A stretch of 64,000 nucleotides of DNA from Pontederia crassipes. Its lineage: Eukaryota > Streptophyta > Magnoliopsida > Commelinales > Pontederiaceae. Position numbers and translations under genes: made by a program. Shown in pieces: positions 1 to 13,382 of the stretch (position 1 is the first letter of the stretch; each line of letters starts with the position of its first letter). The DNA lies in contig CM060195.1 in assembly GCA_030549335.1 (NCBI GenBank), positions 47,436,991 through 47,500,990 of the forward strand, written 5' to 3'. The notes below the pieces were generated by a model. The model did not search any database. It was not told where the DNA came from and saw only the letters and a list, made by a program, of their open reading frames with translations.

Positions 1-158
1 ATGGCCGACGAAGGGGCTTCGGCTTCCAGCTCTGTGTGCCTGTGGCCATCTCTGTGCAGAGGTGATTGAAAAACGTCCACAGAAATGATTCACTTTGGTT
101 CATTTTTTAAATATTTTTTTGCTATTCTTTAAGAATTAAGATAGCTGATTGAATTACT

Positions 159-1020
159 ATATTAAATGGGAAAAGAGGCCCTGCTTAGCATGCTAAGCAG
201 TGCTTACCGCACTCAGAGTCCTGCGCACATTTTCCTCTCCATCATAATCGTCCGATCTTGCATTTTACTTTTTTGGGCATTCAGTCGATCGCGATCATGC
301 TGCTAGTGGAACTCTAAACCCTAACTCTCACCTGCTGCTAATGGAACTCGACATCTCACAGGGCAACATCACACCAAGCGAGACAAAAGCGAGCAGTGAC
401 CGACGACCAAGCGGTGACCTAACGATTGACGACCAAGCGATCGGCGACCTAGCGAGCGGAGAGCAAGCGAGGGATCGGCGACCGAGCGGCAACTTAGCGG
501 CGACCTAGCGATTGACGACCAAGTGGTGACCTAGCGACAGACGACCAAGTGAGCGGCGACTTAGCGATCGGTGAGCAAGCGAGCGATCGACGACCGAACG
601 GCTAGCAGGCGAGTGAGGGATCGACGACCGAGCGTCGACCTAGCGACTGACAACCAAGCGAGCGACGACCTAGCGACCGGCGACCGAGTGGCTAGCAGGC
701 GAGTGAGCGGCGACCAACTAAGCTCAATGCCAAAGGAGCAACCTAGTCACCGTTGAAGGTCGATCTCATCATCTTTGGAGTAGCGAAGGCGTCGATAGAG
801 AAGCACGCGAGCAGACCGCCCACTGTGGAATTGATCGTGCATATTGGAGAGAGAAAGTAGAATGGACTGCTGCGGAGGTTGATCGTGCACCGTGGGATTC
901 CATCAGACGGTGTTAAAAAAAGTAAAACAAGGTTACGCGTCGTCCGATGGGAATCGCAGGACTCTGAGCACGCTAAGCTTAGCGAAAATGCTAAGCAGGG
1001 CCTCTTTTCCAATATTAAAT
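159..1020. mobile_element. Non-autonomous Mutator-like (MULE) element with 9-bp TSD
   Basis: The body is 168-1011 (844 bp). The two ends are inverted copies of each other for about 60 bp, starting GGAAAAGAGGCCCTGCTTAG on the left and reading the same on the reverse strand at the right. Both sides carry the same 9 bases, ATATTAAAT, at 159-167 and 1012-1020. A 9-bp duplication with long terminal inverted repeats is the mark of Mutator-like elements. No transposase is encoded: the two short ORFs inside (571-756 and 743-1039) are low-complexity or run past the element. The interior holds a degenerate tandem repeat. The element is probably fairly young, since the duplication is perfect. Confidence 0.85.
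375..715. repeat. Degenerate tandem repeat inside the MULE
   Basis: A motif close to GCGACCTAGCGA / GACGACCAAGCGA recurs many times in varying spacing, making the stretch GC-rich and giving an arginine/aspartate-rich spurious ORF at 571-756. The repeat stays within the inverted repeats of the MULE and is probably its own subterminal or filler repeat rather than a captured gene. Confidence 0.7.
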
Positions 1021-1664
1021 TGCTCATATTAAATTTCACCTTGTGTGTATAATAGTTTTTTTCACTTTTTTTGCATCTTTGTTTTTTTGGTTTGACGCGA
1101 CAGATAATTTTTTTTATTTGTTTTCTTTTTTCTTTTTCTTTTCTCTCACACCATATCCATCATGAAATAAATTATTTAATAAATATAAAATAATTTTAAT
1201 AAATGATTAATACAATATTACTTATTATCTCATTAAAAATTTTTAATATTTCATTAAATATAATTAATTTTTTAAAAAATAAACTTTTATATTTAAATAA
1301 TATATATTTTTACAAAAAAATTTCCATGTTTTTTATAATTATAATAATTATTTTTAATTTAAAATTCATAAAAAATCATCCATCACATCAACATTTTTCA
1401 CTCTATTCAAACACAATTCGAATTAATATGTTAATACAATTATGCATTGAGAACTTAGAAGGAACCACGATTTCATTTTCAATCCCCTAATCCATTTTCT
1501 TTTCTTTCCAACCTGAGGTCGGGAGGGGCACGTGCGTCGGCCCCTTGGTTAAGATAACATATATTGAAAGTTTATATACAAACAAATTAACTAAGAGTTA
1601 AATACATTTTGCTCTTGCTCACCTAAAACATATTTGCTCTTATTCGATCTTAGGAACAAAATTA
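1021..1664. other. AT-rich intergenic DNA, no gene seen
   Basis: The stretch is very AT-rich, with long runs of A and T and TTTAATAAA-like words between about 1170 and 1480. An ORF at 1203-1490 encodes only Ile/Asn/Leu/Phe-rich sequence and is a composition artefact. Nothing else is recognised. Confidence 0.6.
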
Positions 1665-2345
1665 TTTGTTCAAACAGTCTCTACGAAAAAATTACACCAA
1701 ATGTCCTCAAATTTTAAGATTTTCTCAGTATATCCTCCATCTTTTAACTTATTTCACTCGGTGTCCTCTTTACCTGCTATAGCCCGTCTCTCAATCGCGG
1801 AACGAACATGATGCAGATGTGACGTTGACAAGATATCTTCTCTTCTCTCCATACTGACGTGACAATAAAAAAATGCTATGAAGACCTCGTTGGCATGTGG
1901 GAAGGAGGGAGGGAGGGGGGGGGGGGGGGGGGGGGGGGCTCGCCCCCCTTTGAGGTCCCGCTCGCCAACGCGGGAGTGGGGGTGGGGCTCGCCCCCTCTG
2001 CGACCTCGTCGGCGAGCGAGGTTGCAGAGGAGGGGGAGGGAGGGGGGGGGGGGGGGGGGCGCCACCACCCCCCTCTCCCGCACGTCGGAGCTCATGGGGG
2101 ATCTCTCAGTGTGCACCTCCCTCTAGGTCCTCATGGCATTTTTATTTAATATTGTCACGTCAACGTAGAGAGGAGAAAAGATGTCTTATTAACGTCACGT
2201 CAGTTTCGCGACGGGAAGACTGACTATAGGAGTTAAAGAGAGAACGTGATGAAATGAGTTAAAAGATGGAGGATATTGATTTACAAAGTGAAGTTGGAGA
2301 GTAATTTGATATAATTTTTTCGACTGAAGACAGTATTACTCCTGT
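1665..2345. mobile_element. Foldback element with arms of about 200-230 bp
   Basis: The left arm (about 1665-1895) and the right arm (about 2115-2345) are imperfect reverse complements: TCCTCCATCTTTTAACT and AAAAATTACACCAAAT on the left have their reversed partners at the right. Other matched blocks include GACGTGACAATA with its partner TATTGTCACGTC, and ATGCTATGAAGACCTC with its partner near 2125. The loop of about 200 bp is GC-rich with poly-G runs. No protein is encoded. Clean target duplications could not be fixed, so the family (Mutator-like, foldback or other MITE) stays open. Confidence 0.65.
1903..2060. repeat. Poly-G tracts at the centre of the foldback
   Basis: Two pure G runs, 24 bases at 1915-1938 and 18 bases at 2042-2059, flank a GC-rich segment around 1960-2035 that itself folds back. 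Glycine-rich ORFs called across here in several frames are artefacts of the runs. The lengths may be affected by assembly or sequencing error. Confidence 0.8.
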
Positions 2346-2422
2346 TTCATTATTGTTTTTTTCAATAATCGGGTCAAATTTTTATTCCACACGCTAATGA
2401 TTTTTTTCCCGTCATTTCACGG

Positions 2423-2584
2423 TATTATTGTCCAAATCCAATTTTATGAATTATGGCCAATTGCATTCAACTTGGGTATTATTGTCTAAATCCAAATTTA
2501 TGAACTATGGCCAATGACGTTCAACTTGGATATTATTGTCTAAATCCAAAGTTATGAATTATGGCCAATGACGTTCATCTTGCG
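2423..2584. repeat. Three tandem copies of a 54-bp unit
   Basis: Units begin TATTATTGTC(C/T)AAATCCAA at 2423, 2477 and 2531, each 54 bp, differing at only a few positions. There are no spacers between units, so this is a minisatellite and not a CRISPR-like array. Its place in no gene gives no hint of function. Confidence 0.9.
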
Positions 2585-3395
2585 CAAGTTGGATTCCTGG
2601 AATTCACAGGGTATATTTATTATTTTAATATATTTTCATTTACTTTGTATACATTAAGTCGTCTTTAACTAACAAACTTTTTTATTTTTTGTGGTTTGCT
2701 TTCTTTATTAACGTTTTTATTTATCTTTTTTGTTCTACATGAACAATATTTTATAATATTAAATTTTAAAATATTTTATATCCATGTTTCACGTTCATTT
2801 GTATTTTATTTAATTTTATGTTTCTTAATTAATATTCTAGTTTTTTAAAAAATGGATAAAGTACCCGCATGCTTTCGTTGGAATTTTGATAGACAAGGAA
2901 AAAATTGGACCTCCTACGGAAATATTTATTTATTTGAATATATAATGTATATATTAGTTTTTTATTGTGTACTTTTTTCTTACAGTTTGTTTCTTCTATA
3001 ATTTTTTTATATTATTATTTCCCTTTTCCATTGTTGTAACGCGACTTCAGGCCAAATTAGTCGCAGGACAACTTGAACTCCATCCAACATTTTCTTCAAA
3101 GTAGGAGTTAGGAAGCTTTCGTAGACCTACCACCTTGCAACTAGACAATTAAACAAGTGATGCTAACTTTAATTTGTGCAAGTGGACTTGTAGATATATC
3201 GTGACTTCTTCTGACTTTTTTATCATAATTAATTAATTAATTGACTATTCTTTGAAACTTGATGAGTTTATTACAGAAGTGGATAAATTAATTTTAAGTC
3301 AAATAAGAATATTAAAAATGATAATATCCAATCGTCCTCTATTTTCAAAATTGTTGAAAATAATCGTCCTATATTAAAACAAAGAGACTAAACTG
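2585..3395. other. Intergenic DNA, no gene seen
   Basis: AT-rich single-copy-looking sequence with no ORF of note on either strand and no inverted or direct repeat that I could recognise. It lies between the 54-bp minisatellite and a MITE-like stretch. Confidence 0.5.
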
Positions 3396-3399
3396 GTTT

Positions 3400-3905
3400 A
3401 GATTAACGCCTTAATTCAATATTTTAAAAACCGGATCAATATTCGAGCCGAGGTCCGATCAGTTCAATTAAATTTTAATTGATTGAACTGAATTTTTATA
3501 TAATAATATTATTTCTAATTATTTAAGAGTAATATAATATATAAATTACTATAAAAATAATTAAAACTATTTAATCATTATTTGACTATAAAAATAATAT
3601 TGAATTAAGAATAATTATATAATATATAAATTATATAAATCATTATATAATTATATAATCTATCATATAAATCATTATATAATATATAAATTACTATAAA
3701 TATAAAATTAATTATTAAAGAGTAATATAATATATAGAAATAATTATTTAAGGATTAAAAAATTGAGTTGAACCCAATTTATCGGTTTATTCAATTTTCC
3801 TATTTTTTTTTTGAGCCAACCCGATTGTAATAACGAATCAAACCAAATTTGTAATCGATCAGTCTGATTGAACCCATCGATTTGAACTGATTTTTAAAAC
3901 ATTCC
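3400..3905. mobile_element. Possible MITE with AT-rich centre
   Basis: The left end begins TTTTAAAAACCGGATCAATA and the right end, read on the other strand, begins TTTTAAAAATCAGTTCAAAT. Both are followed by words of the type GGTCCGATCAGTTCAAT. The middle is a long AT-rich filler with repeated ATATAAATTA words. A similar GGTTTGATCAGATTCAAT stretch occurs in intron 3 of the first receptor gene. No clear target duplication was found, so the call is weak. Confidence 0.4.
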
Positions 3906-5769
3906 TTAAATCTTATATAGTGCATATAGGGAAATATCTAAATAAACTTGCTCATGAAATGGTGGCGTCTAAGAATATTTTTTTATAAAAAAAAAGGAGA
4001 ACAGCAAATTTTATACATGTTGAGGGAGCTGCATGCATGGGGCAAAGAATTTAATTACGATTCAGGAATTCAACTTTTTGTAATAAATTAATGTGCAGGA
4101 ACAATCACAATCTTACGTTGACAGATTATCTATGAGTTGGGCTACCCTCTTAAGTTAAGAGACACGCCTATTAATCAACATTATATTTATGATGAATTTA
4201 TTAATTAAATATTTTTTCAATTATAATCCATAGATGTATGATTAGGTGAAAGTAGTTTGGGTCGAGTCAGGTTTCGTCTAAAAAAATTAACCGTTATTTT
4301 TCGGGTCAATTTTTAAAATTAAAAACTATTCTAAAATTATTTTGAAAAAAAATAAAAGCCACCCTCTAGCGGGTCGATTTTTTCGGATAATTTTTTCGGA
4401 GTCCTACTTTTATATAATTATATTTTTAAATATATATATTAAATTAAAATTAATATAAAAAATTTAATTTTATATTAAATATAAAATATATTATAGTTTG
4501 ATAATGTGATAGAAAATTATGAAATTTTATACAAAAAATATTATATCTACAATAAAAGAATTAATAACATATGTATTAATTTTTCTTATATCCCTATGTA
4601 TGATAGTGTTACATTTCAAAAGTGATAGCACAATTATTTTTTCTTTCTCAATATTTAAGCTATTATCACCATAATTTTTTTCTTTCTTATCTTTTTTCTC
4701 CTATTTTTCTGAACCTTCTTTTTTTTTCCTGAATATTTTTCTCAGATTGTTTTATATCATTCTCTTTTCTCCTTTCTTTTACTTTTCTTTTCATTTTTCC
4801 TTTTTTATTGTTGTTTTTTTTATGAATCCAAAATGACAACCTAAAGTAAAGATAAAATTTCGGAGGGAGGGGGAGGGGGGGTGGAGGGGGGGTGGGGGGG
4901 ATGGCCCACGCTGTCGGCCCATCCAAAAGTCATGCTAGCCCGACTTGACACAAACATGGTCCATGCACGAGAAAATGAGTCACGTCGTGCCATTCCGTGC
5001 CTGGTTGGCCATTCGCATGACACGGTTTGGGCACGGTGAATACGAATTCGGTACGACACGACCCGTTTTGGTACAAGTTATTTTTTCTGCACGCCAACAC
5101 CAATTGCGCATGGCACACAAACACAACTCGCGCTAAGATCACACGGCTCGTGTTATTTCGATTTGACAATACGTAAATAGACGGGTTCACTGATGCACCA
5201 TTGAAGGAGGACAACACAGGTCATGCTAAAATAAACTCAGGCCATGTCAAATTTTTTTATTACTCTCCGCCACCTATAAAACGTGTTCAAACCCCTCCCC
5301 CTTCTTCACACTTCCCCCTTCTGCCCTTCCATTTCTCACATGGCCACATCTCTCCCTTTCTCTCTCAATCTTCTCTCCTCTCATGTTCTTTCTCTCAATC
5401 TCCTCTTCTTTTAGTAAATAATTAAGATATCATTATCATAATAGTTACTCTTAGATCCATTTTGAGTGATGTTGTCGACCTTTTTACTTAAAATTGATCT
5501 AAATAATGATTGTTGTGAATATGATATCATGATTACTAAATGAAAGTTTGAAAATCTTAATTGCTACAGGTTCGGAGCAAGGTGGGAAAGTTCAAATTAA
5601 AAAAGAAAGAAAAAATAGACCGTCCGACCCGAAATGATCCAGCACGATCAGGTCGCGTCCGATTCGTTTCGAAATAAAAAATAGATCGTGTGAGATGACA
5701 CGACGCACGATAGAGTATAACACGGATTGATGAGCCCGGACACAACATGACAAGTCCCGTCCTAAAGAC
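3906..5769. other. Upstream region of receptor copy 1
   Basis: This stretch holds no convincing gene. About 4250-4400 has GGGTCGAGTCAGG-type words like those of the MITE at 19.3 kb. About 4860-4912 is a purine run of GGAGGGAGGGGGAGG type, then 4915-5160 and 5580-5760 are rich in CACGAC/GGCACG words typical of decayed hAT-like or other dispersed repeats. About 5285-5410 is pyrimidine-rich (CTCTCTC). The short ORFs at 4945-5136 and 5201-5425 have no recognisable domain. Confidence 0.5.
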
Positions 5770-5777
5770 TATTTAAA
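5770..5777 (+). promoter_or_regulatory. Candidate TATA box of receptor copy 1
   Basis: TATTTAAA lies 53 bp upstream of the first possible ATG (5823) and 71 bp upstream of the ATG at 5841 that matches the start of the second copy. The spacing suits a plant core promoter with a short leader, but no transcript start can be seen. Confidence 0.4.
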
Positions 5778-5822
5778 GCTTTAAATGTTTGCTGCGTTTT
5801 GAAGCTTTTTCACCGGGAGGAG

Positions 5823-8800
5823 ATGGTTGTCAGGCTTCAAATGCAATTCATGGAGTTCGTCCTTGTATCATTTATCTTGGCAGCCGTGATTATTCGTTGT
5901 CGAGGACAATCTGCAGGCATGTATTTGATTGATCGATTTATGTTCCTTTTTTAAACATTTCTGCAACATATATTTTCAAAGATATATCGAGCAAAAAGCA
6001 TTTCTTTTGATTTATATGTCTCAAGCACTTCAGATCAAGGGACTTCGAGAATTATTCTGAAAAATATTAGGCTTAGTTTCTTCAGTTTGTAAAAGAAAAA
6101 CCAAGTCAGATTTGCATATTAGTTCTATTTTATTTTATACACACGATGCTAGAAGCCTAGAAAGAGTAAATATTCTCTCCCCTTACGAAAATATATATAT
6201 TTTTTAAATAGGACAATTTCTTGATCCCATTTTTTTTCTAGTTTTTTTTTGGGTATCAGACGCGGGTAAACAAAAGCACACTATTTTCTTGCACATGACC
6301 TCAATATCTTTTGCAGCTGACTGATGGGTTTAAACTTTAAAGACAATCAAAACCTCCTAAGTTGAAGTTCCAGAAGCACTACTAAAACAACCAAGGGAAT
6401 ACTGTCACACATAGACTTCTAATAGAACCAAAACTTTCTAAATTTCAGAAACATAAGGTTATGGGAAAACTGTTACAAAGAAATTTATAATTAATTAATT
6501 ATAGAATACATATAGTCAGTGTTCCCTGGTATGTAAAAACCATTCTGTTTTTTCTTTGTTCAGATTTCATAAGTATCGATTGCGGCTACGCTGGAAAAGG
6601 GAGCTACGTGAACAGTTTTACTGGCTTGACCTATGTTCCGGATGCACCATACATCGACACCGGGGAGAATCACAACATCTCCGGCGTCTACATGAACGAC
6701 AGCAAACTTGCAGAACAGGACTTGAACTTGAGAAGCTTCCCCGTCGGCATAAGGAACTGCTACTCGCTGCCTGTGCAACCAGGGAGCAAGTACATGATCA
6801 GGACCGGCTTCATGTACGGGAACTACGACGGCCGGAACCGTTCCCTGACGCAGTTCGACGTCTACGTAGGCGTCATGCGCCTGGGCACCATGGACATAAG
6901 AAATGGGTCTTACACTCATGGCATGGAGGCCATGGTCGTGGCCTCCTCCAAGACCATGGCTGTTTGCCTGGTCAACATCGGCGTTGGCACGCCTTTCATA
7001 TCCTCCTTGGAGCTGAGACTTCTGCACCCCTTGCTGTACGCTGATCTCAACGGGTCCAACTACTTCACTTCTAATAGATATGACATGGGATCAGTCGCCA
7101 GTCGGGCTACGAGGTGAAGTAACATAAATACAATTAAATATTTAATCAATGTCGGGAAAATGGTCGCTTTTTAGGTTTAAAAAGTTTTTGATTTGTTTTT
7201 AATACTAAATAATGGCTCAATTTGGCATTCATCGTCAAACTGATTACTATTTAGTTAACAGATGGAGGTCTGATAGTGAAGAATAGTATATATTGATTTC
7301 ATCATAAATTTACTAAAAACTGTTTTTTTTATAACGCTTGACTAATATATCATGACAAAATGATAAAAATAGACGTGGATATAATTTGGACTCAATTCTT
7401 ACATCCATATGATTTCATCATAAAAATATTTTACTAAAAACGATCATTAATGAATTTAAAATACAATATAAAAGAATATTACTTCTGTTGACAAATTATA
7501 TTAAAAGTGTGAAGTATTAATATAAAAATAATACATGATTGTATATAAATTAAGTAAACCTTTTTTTTATGAATTCATATACGTCACAAAATTTCGAAAA
7601 GGGGTTAAGTTCTGGACCAAAAATTGGGTCCACATGTTTGGAGCAGCGTAGATGTCCGAATCTACTGTGCTCTTTTAATCCCTTCGAGATGCTTGAATAG
7701 CTTAGACTGGTTCAAGAAAGCCGGTAGGTGGCCTGACCTCTTGTCAAGGGCGTCAGCAATAACACCTCCGGCCTCGCTCTGTCAGTGGGATATCTCCTCT
7801 CACCCCGGACATTGAAGATAACACTTCTGTCTTAGTGTCCTTACTCTCCGTGTTCGTTCTCTCCTATCACGATTGAAGTTGACACGAACGCCTCCTCACT
7901 GTCTTGGACTATGCATGTGTTCCGAATGATTTTCTGGGACCAATCCATTTTAAAACTTCTCAAAATCTATCGTTGAGTCTTAAATATGGTGCGTAAATTC
8001 AAGAGATTTAGTATTCCGTCTAAACGTTCAATGGTCACAAACATCTCCGTCGAAGTGTCCGTTCGAAATCAAGCATCCGAAAATTGTGACATTAAGAAAG
8101 TAGCATAAGAAAGTTTTCGCAAAGCGTACAAAAGAGCTTGTCTAGATGGTAGATATGTTTAGACGTCGCACGGGTCGATCGAGCGAAAAATGCTCCCGTG
8201 ATAAGTGGTGTCGGAGCCACTTTCTCGAGACTGCTCAATTTGACATTTGACGAATAAGAGGAAATAATGCCAAACTCGAAGATGAATCAAGATCCTACTG
8301 CACAAAAAAGGACAGCCAAGAGCGAGGGCGGGCCCAATCGAAGGACGTCATGAGTGCCTTCGAACAACACCTCGACTAGTTTCAATTGGACGGTGGTGAG
8401 ATACAAGACCAACTCGCAACACACGAGCAGGAGTTGAAGAAGACAATGGACATCACAATATTGCATGACGAAGTCGCGACATTTTATGCGTGGCTCGAGT
8501 CCATGGAGATGACAATCATAGACTAATTGATCAAGAGCTCAAGACACTTTGGGAGAAAGCTCAAACGATGTTATGAAAATGGACGACGTCCCGAGACGTT
8601 TGTCTCACATGAGATAAGAATTGATGTGCCAAAATCGAGATCATACAAGGGAGAGAGATTACCAAAAGAGATCAATGATTTTCTGTGAAATGTTCGATGG
8701 TACATAAAGGTCTTGGATGTAATTTTAGAAGTGAGGATGGTAAAAACTGCATCCTTCTACTTGTAAGATGCGACGAGCTTATGGTGACGATACTATTGCG

Positions 8801-11800
8801 ACAACGTGGAACGTGGAAATGTTAATCCCATTGAAAGGACAAGTTCAGAAGGCAGCTTACTAACTATTTTTGCTTTGTTAAATTAGGATTGGAGGTTAAG
8901 ATTGCACTATTCAACATTTGTCAGAATGACACATTGAAGAAGTATATAAAAAAATTTACCGAGCTCCGCCTACAGAACTCCTAAATGGACGAAGATACGT
9001 TGCTAGGGGTCTTCATAAAGGGTTTGAAGCTGAATAGAAATCTGATTTATAATTCTCTTATATTTTTCATCAAATAAAAGCCTGCATTCACCTTAAATTC
9101 TCGGTTCGTTCTTCGATGCACAATTTCTCTCATGCATATATCCTAACAATATGAAACTTATTTATCATCAGATTTCAAATGTATGATTATGATTATATTT
9201 GTTTCTGTATCAAGTATTATTTCTATATAATGAATCATAATTATAAATGTAAAAATAGGAACCGCGCTTCATTTACAAATCAACAGCGATCTTAAATTTA
9301 TTATAGATTTACTTTTAAAAAATAATTTACCGGCGATTATTGATCTATGAATCAAGAACGAATGAATCCATGTACTTCTTCAATCCAAAAACATAAAATG
9401 AGGTTTCACATGATGTCGATAAAATGAAGCCTAACACACAACACAGAGAACACGTTCATTAATAAAGCCAGTATGACATGCCAGGCATGCATTGTTGATG
9501 CTATTTATTTAATTGTATGCTAATTCTACTGCAGGTACCCGAGTGATCTCTACGATCGGATGTGGTTCGCCCAGTCCTCCGGTTGGGTTCCGGTGAACAC
9601 TTCCTCTAGCATTAACAGCCTGCCGAGTGATGGCTTCGACGTGCCGTCCACGGTCATGGGGACTGCAGTGACACCTACCCTCAACGTCTCGTCAATACAG
9701 CTCACCCAATACCTATTCCTCAATTATATGACGAAGGACACAGTGAAGTATAACATGTACATGCACTTCACCGAAATATTGCCGTCGCCGGAGAGCAACA
9801 ACCATTCCCGTGTCATTGACATCTACTTGAACGGCAAACTGTGGCGACAAGGTTTCACCCCTCGGTACCTGAAAGCAGATACGGTGCCCATCTTAAATTT
9901 GAGCCTTGACGCCTACAACCTCACCATTGCAAGGGCACCCAACTCAACTCGCCCCCCACTGCTCAATGCATTTGAAAGTTATGAGATCAGGAGCATCATT
10001 GACTTACCTACGGCCGCCGGAGATGGTATGTTATCGCATGCAATAATTTATTTTATTTATTTATTTTTTCGTCCATTAATTCTCGAATAGCATCCCACTA
10101 ACTAATCCGTTAAAATTTACTGAGCTAATTAAGTCATATTGATATATTAGTTTGTTTTCTTTTCTGTGCTACTTTGATGCAAAAGTAAAATTCACACCGT
10201 TAATTTTATACTTAAAATTTAGATAAATAATTACATTTATATTATCTACCATACCTAAAACATTTTTATTAAATTTTATTTTATTTGGAGGTCACAATTT
10301 TGCGGATCAATTTCATTGTTTAGTAGTTATGTTAGATTGTTGGGATAAGAATATCTCATTATATTTTATATCAAATAATATCTTTGTATTCGTGCAATTT
10401 ATTATATGTGATAATATACTAACATTGATATGTGATATTAGTTAACGATTAAATATCTCATCTTCCTAAGAATTTGATGGGTTAATTGATCCATTATGGT
10501 ACTTAAACGACTCATGAATTGAGCCGCTCAAATCCGGTCGAGATCCAGTTCAGTCCAGACAGTTTGAACTCTGTACCTTTTCAAGGTAAATAGGCATATC
10601 CATCAGTCAGCCATTGCATCATATGTGCATATTTATTATTTGTTTACATTTTTTACATTATGAAAACAATTATTTCTAATATATTTAAATAAAACAATAA
10701 TTTATCCTACAGTAAAAAATGTGAGATAATTTTTATTTATTTATTTATCACTTTATATTAAATAATGATAAATAATTAAGTTAGAAAACTACAAGATTGT
10801 ATATTAATTTATAGAGTTATTTTTTATACCTCTCATAAACTATTGTGATTTTTTATATCTAACCTACACATCATAGCGTCTCTTTAAATTATTTCACAAT
10901 TTCTTTAGTCCATCTATCTAGTTATGTTAACTTTCCATTATTTTTTATTTATTAAATAACTAAATTACGCTTCTTTCATCTCTTTTAATATTTCAAATTT
11001 TAAAATAATATATAAAAATATAAAAAACTATAGAAAAAGGAGGGGTTGGGAGTATTGGTCCCAAATTTTACAGAATTGATCCTCTCAATTTGAAGTGTCT
11101 GTTTGATTGGGGATGAAAAGAGGTGTCTGTTTGATTGGGGATGAAAAGAGGTAAAAGAGGGGAAGACAAAATAAAGGGGCTGTTTGGGTGAAAAAAAGTT
11201 GTCTGACGTTATTTCTTTTGCTTTGATCCTGATAATGTTCCTCATTTTTGTTGGCCTCTTCAAGAACTCATTTGCTCTGGTGTTTTATTATTTTTGTCAT
11301 CATTTGTAGGTGGAGCCCACGTATGGAAAATAAAGGTGTTTGGATAATTGTTCTAAAATAAGGCTCTAGTTCTTGTTTTATCCTAATACAAAACAAGGCC
11401 AAAAGAAAAATCGTTTGGTTGAGTTTAAGTTGAAAGAAAATTGAGAGGACTTTTCCCGTCATTTTCTCCTTGATCATTTTTATTTCCTTTCAAAATGGTG
11501 TGAAAATGAGGGAAAAAATATAATGATAATATATTTTCTATTTTGACTATACCTAATTTAAATGTAATTATATATATGAAGGATATAATCGTTTATAAAA
11601 GTATATTACTAATTTTTTATTCCCTTATCTTTTCCTTAATTATTTCATTCAAGTAAGATGAATACTTCACTCTCAATCTCTTTTACTCATCCTCCTAGTT
11701 TCCCTGCCTTTTGATTCTTTTTTTCCCTTAATGAAAATTGAAACAAACATATCCTTATAAATAAAAAATATCTTTATATTTAAATAACCATTTAACATAA

Positions 11801-13350
11801 ATAATGTGATTGATAATGTAATTAATAAAAATATAATTGAGATAACTAAAACATCAAATTAATATATCATGTAATGATCAAGAATATCAATAAGATAGTT
11901 TGAAAATACCCTAATGGTAATAAAAGTTTATATGCAATCACTTTCAATAGAGTTTTAATCGAATCAAAACTTAATATAAGTGTTTATATACATTTTGTTA
12001 AAGTAGTGTTTAAAGGTTGGAGAATAAAACTCTAGAAGTTAATGAGAGTGCATAGAGCATAATGGTTCCACAATTTATTCTTAATTTACTATCGTTCATT
12101 TTAATAAAAAACCTTAGTTATTTTTAAACAGCATATATTATTTTTTATTTTAACGTCTCACGTTTCTAATTTTACTTACAACACTAATGAAAATTTATGT
12201 TAAAGTAATTAACATCTAAATATGTTTTTTTAAAATAGTACTATCCAAAATAAAATGTAATAATTAATTATTATCAATATTATGGATATAAGAATAAGCA
12301 TAAATGATATTGTTATGCCCATTTTTGCTATATTATAAATATACATTAATTCAACCGTTATATTTATCAAATCACAATCCACTATTCGTTAATATCTAGT
12401 CATTATCCTCTAATTTAATCATTAATTTTATCAAACACACCTTAAGATATATTTTAACAATATGAATGTTTATAATAACAAGACCGCCCACTAGACCAGT
12501 CGATCAACTAGGTCGTTATTGGACACTGGTTTGATCAGATTCAATCGGGTTCAATCGAATTTTATTAAATTAATTTTATTTATACTTTATAGATATGTAC
12601 ATAACATATAAAAAATAGTCCTAACATATAATTCATAATAAAATATAATAAATAAATTTTAATATTCATAAAAAAGTTTGAATTATTATTGATATATTAT
12701 ATTAATTCTTTTATTTTATTTTTCTATAGTATTTTTATTTTGACATATATCACTCTCATGTTTATTTTTTTTGTACTTTCAGTTTAATAATTTTATTTTT
12801 ATATTTCCATTAATTCCTTTCTCCCTATTAATTTCCTTTTTTAATACATAGATATTAAAAATTATATTCATATAGAAGACTTTAAGTTATTAATTTTATG
12901 ACTATTTCCTCTCTCCTAATCATAAAAAGGAAAGAATATTCATTTTCATTTTAAAAGTTATTATTATTTCCTTTTTATTTCCATCAATTCCTCTCTCCAT
13001 TTAATTTTTTCACATTTGTTTCCTTTTTATTTTTACCAATTCCCAATTCAAATTCTTTCCCATATTTTACTTTCCTTTCTATCTTTTTATTTCCTATTTT
13101 AATTTTAATTTTCTAATTTTTTGCTTTAAATTCTGAAACAGATTTTTTATTTAGTAGTTAAACCGGTTTTTACCGGTTGAATCAATTTTTCTGATTCAAC
13201 TTCATTTATGACTTTACGATCAATTCGGACTAGACCAGCTTGGTTAATCGGTTGAACTGATGGGTCCGATCCGATTTTAATACCTTTGGAGGTGTTCTAT
13301 ATTAAATTCATTTTAGAGAAAAAAATAGTTGCAATTAAGAATCCATGATA

Positions 13351-13382
<32 letters not shown>

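Noticed and set aside
1203-1490. 95-codon ORF rich in Ile, Asn and Phe
   Set aside because: Pure AT-composition effect with no domain, homologous neighbour or splice context.
1859-2149. Glycine-rich and proline-rich ORFs on both strands
   Set aside because: They are produced by poly-G runs in the foldback loop and shift with tract length.
2423-2584. CRISPR-like repeat array
   Set aside because: The units adjoin without spacers, and the genome is a plant's.
3400-3905. Confident MITE call
   Set aside because: The inverted ends are only partly matched and no target duplication is visible, so it was kept at low confidence.
6556-7044. ORFs in other frames and on the minus strand over exon 2 of copy 1
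   Set aside because: They are shadows of the GC-rich malectin-like exon; the true frame matches copy 2 and the splice phases.
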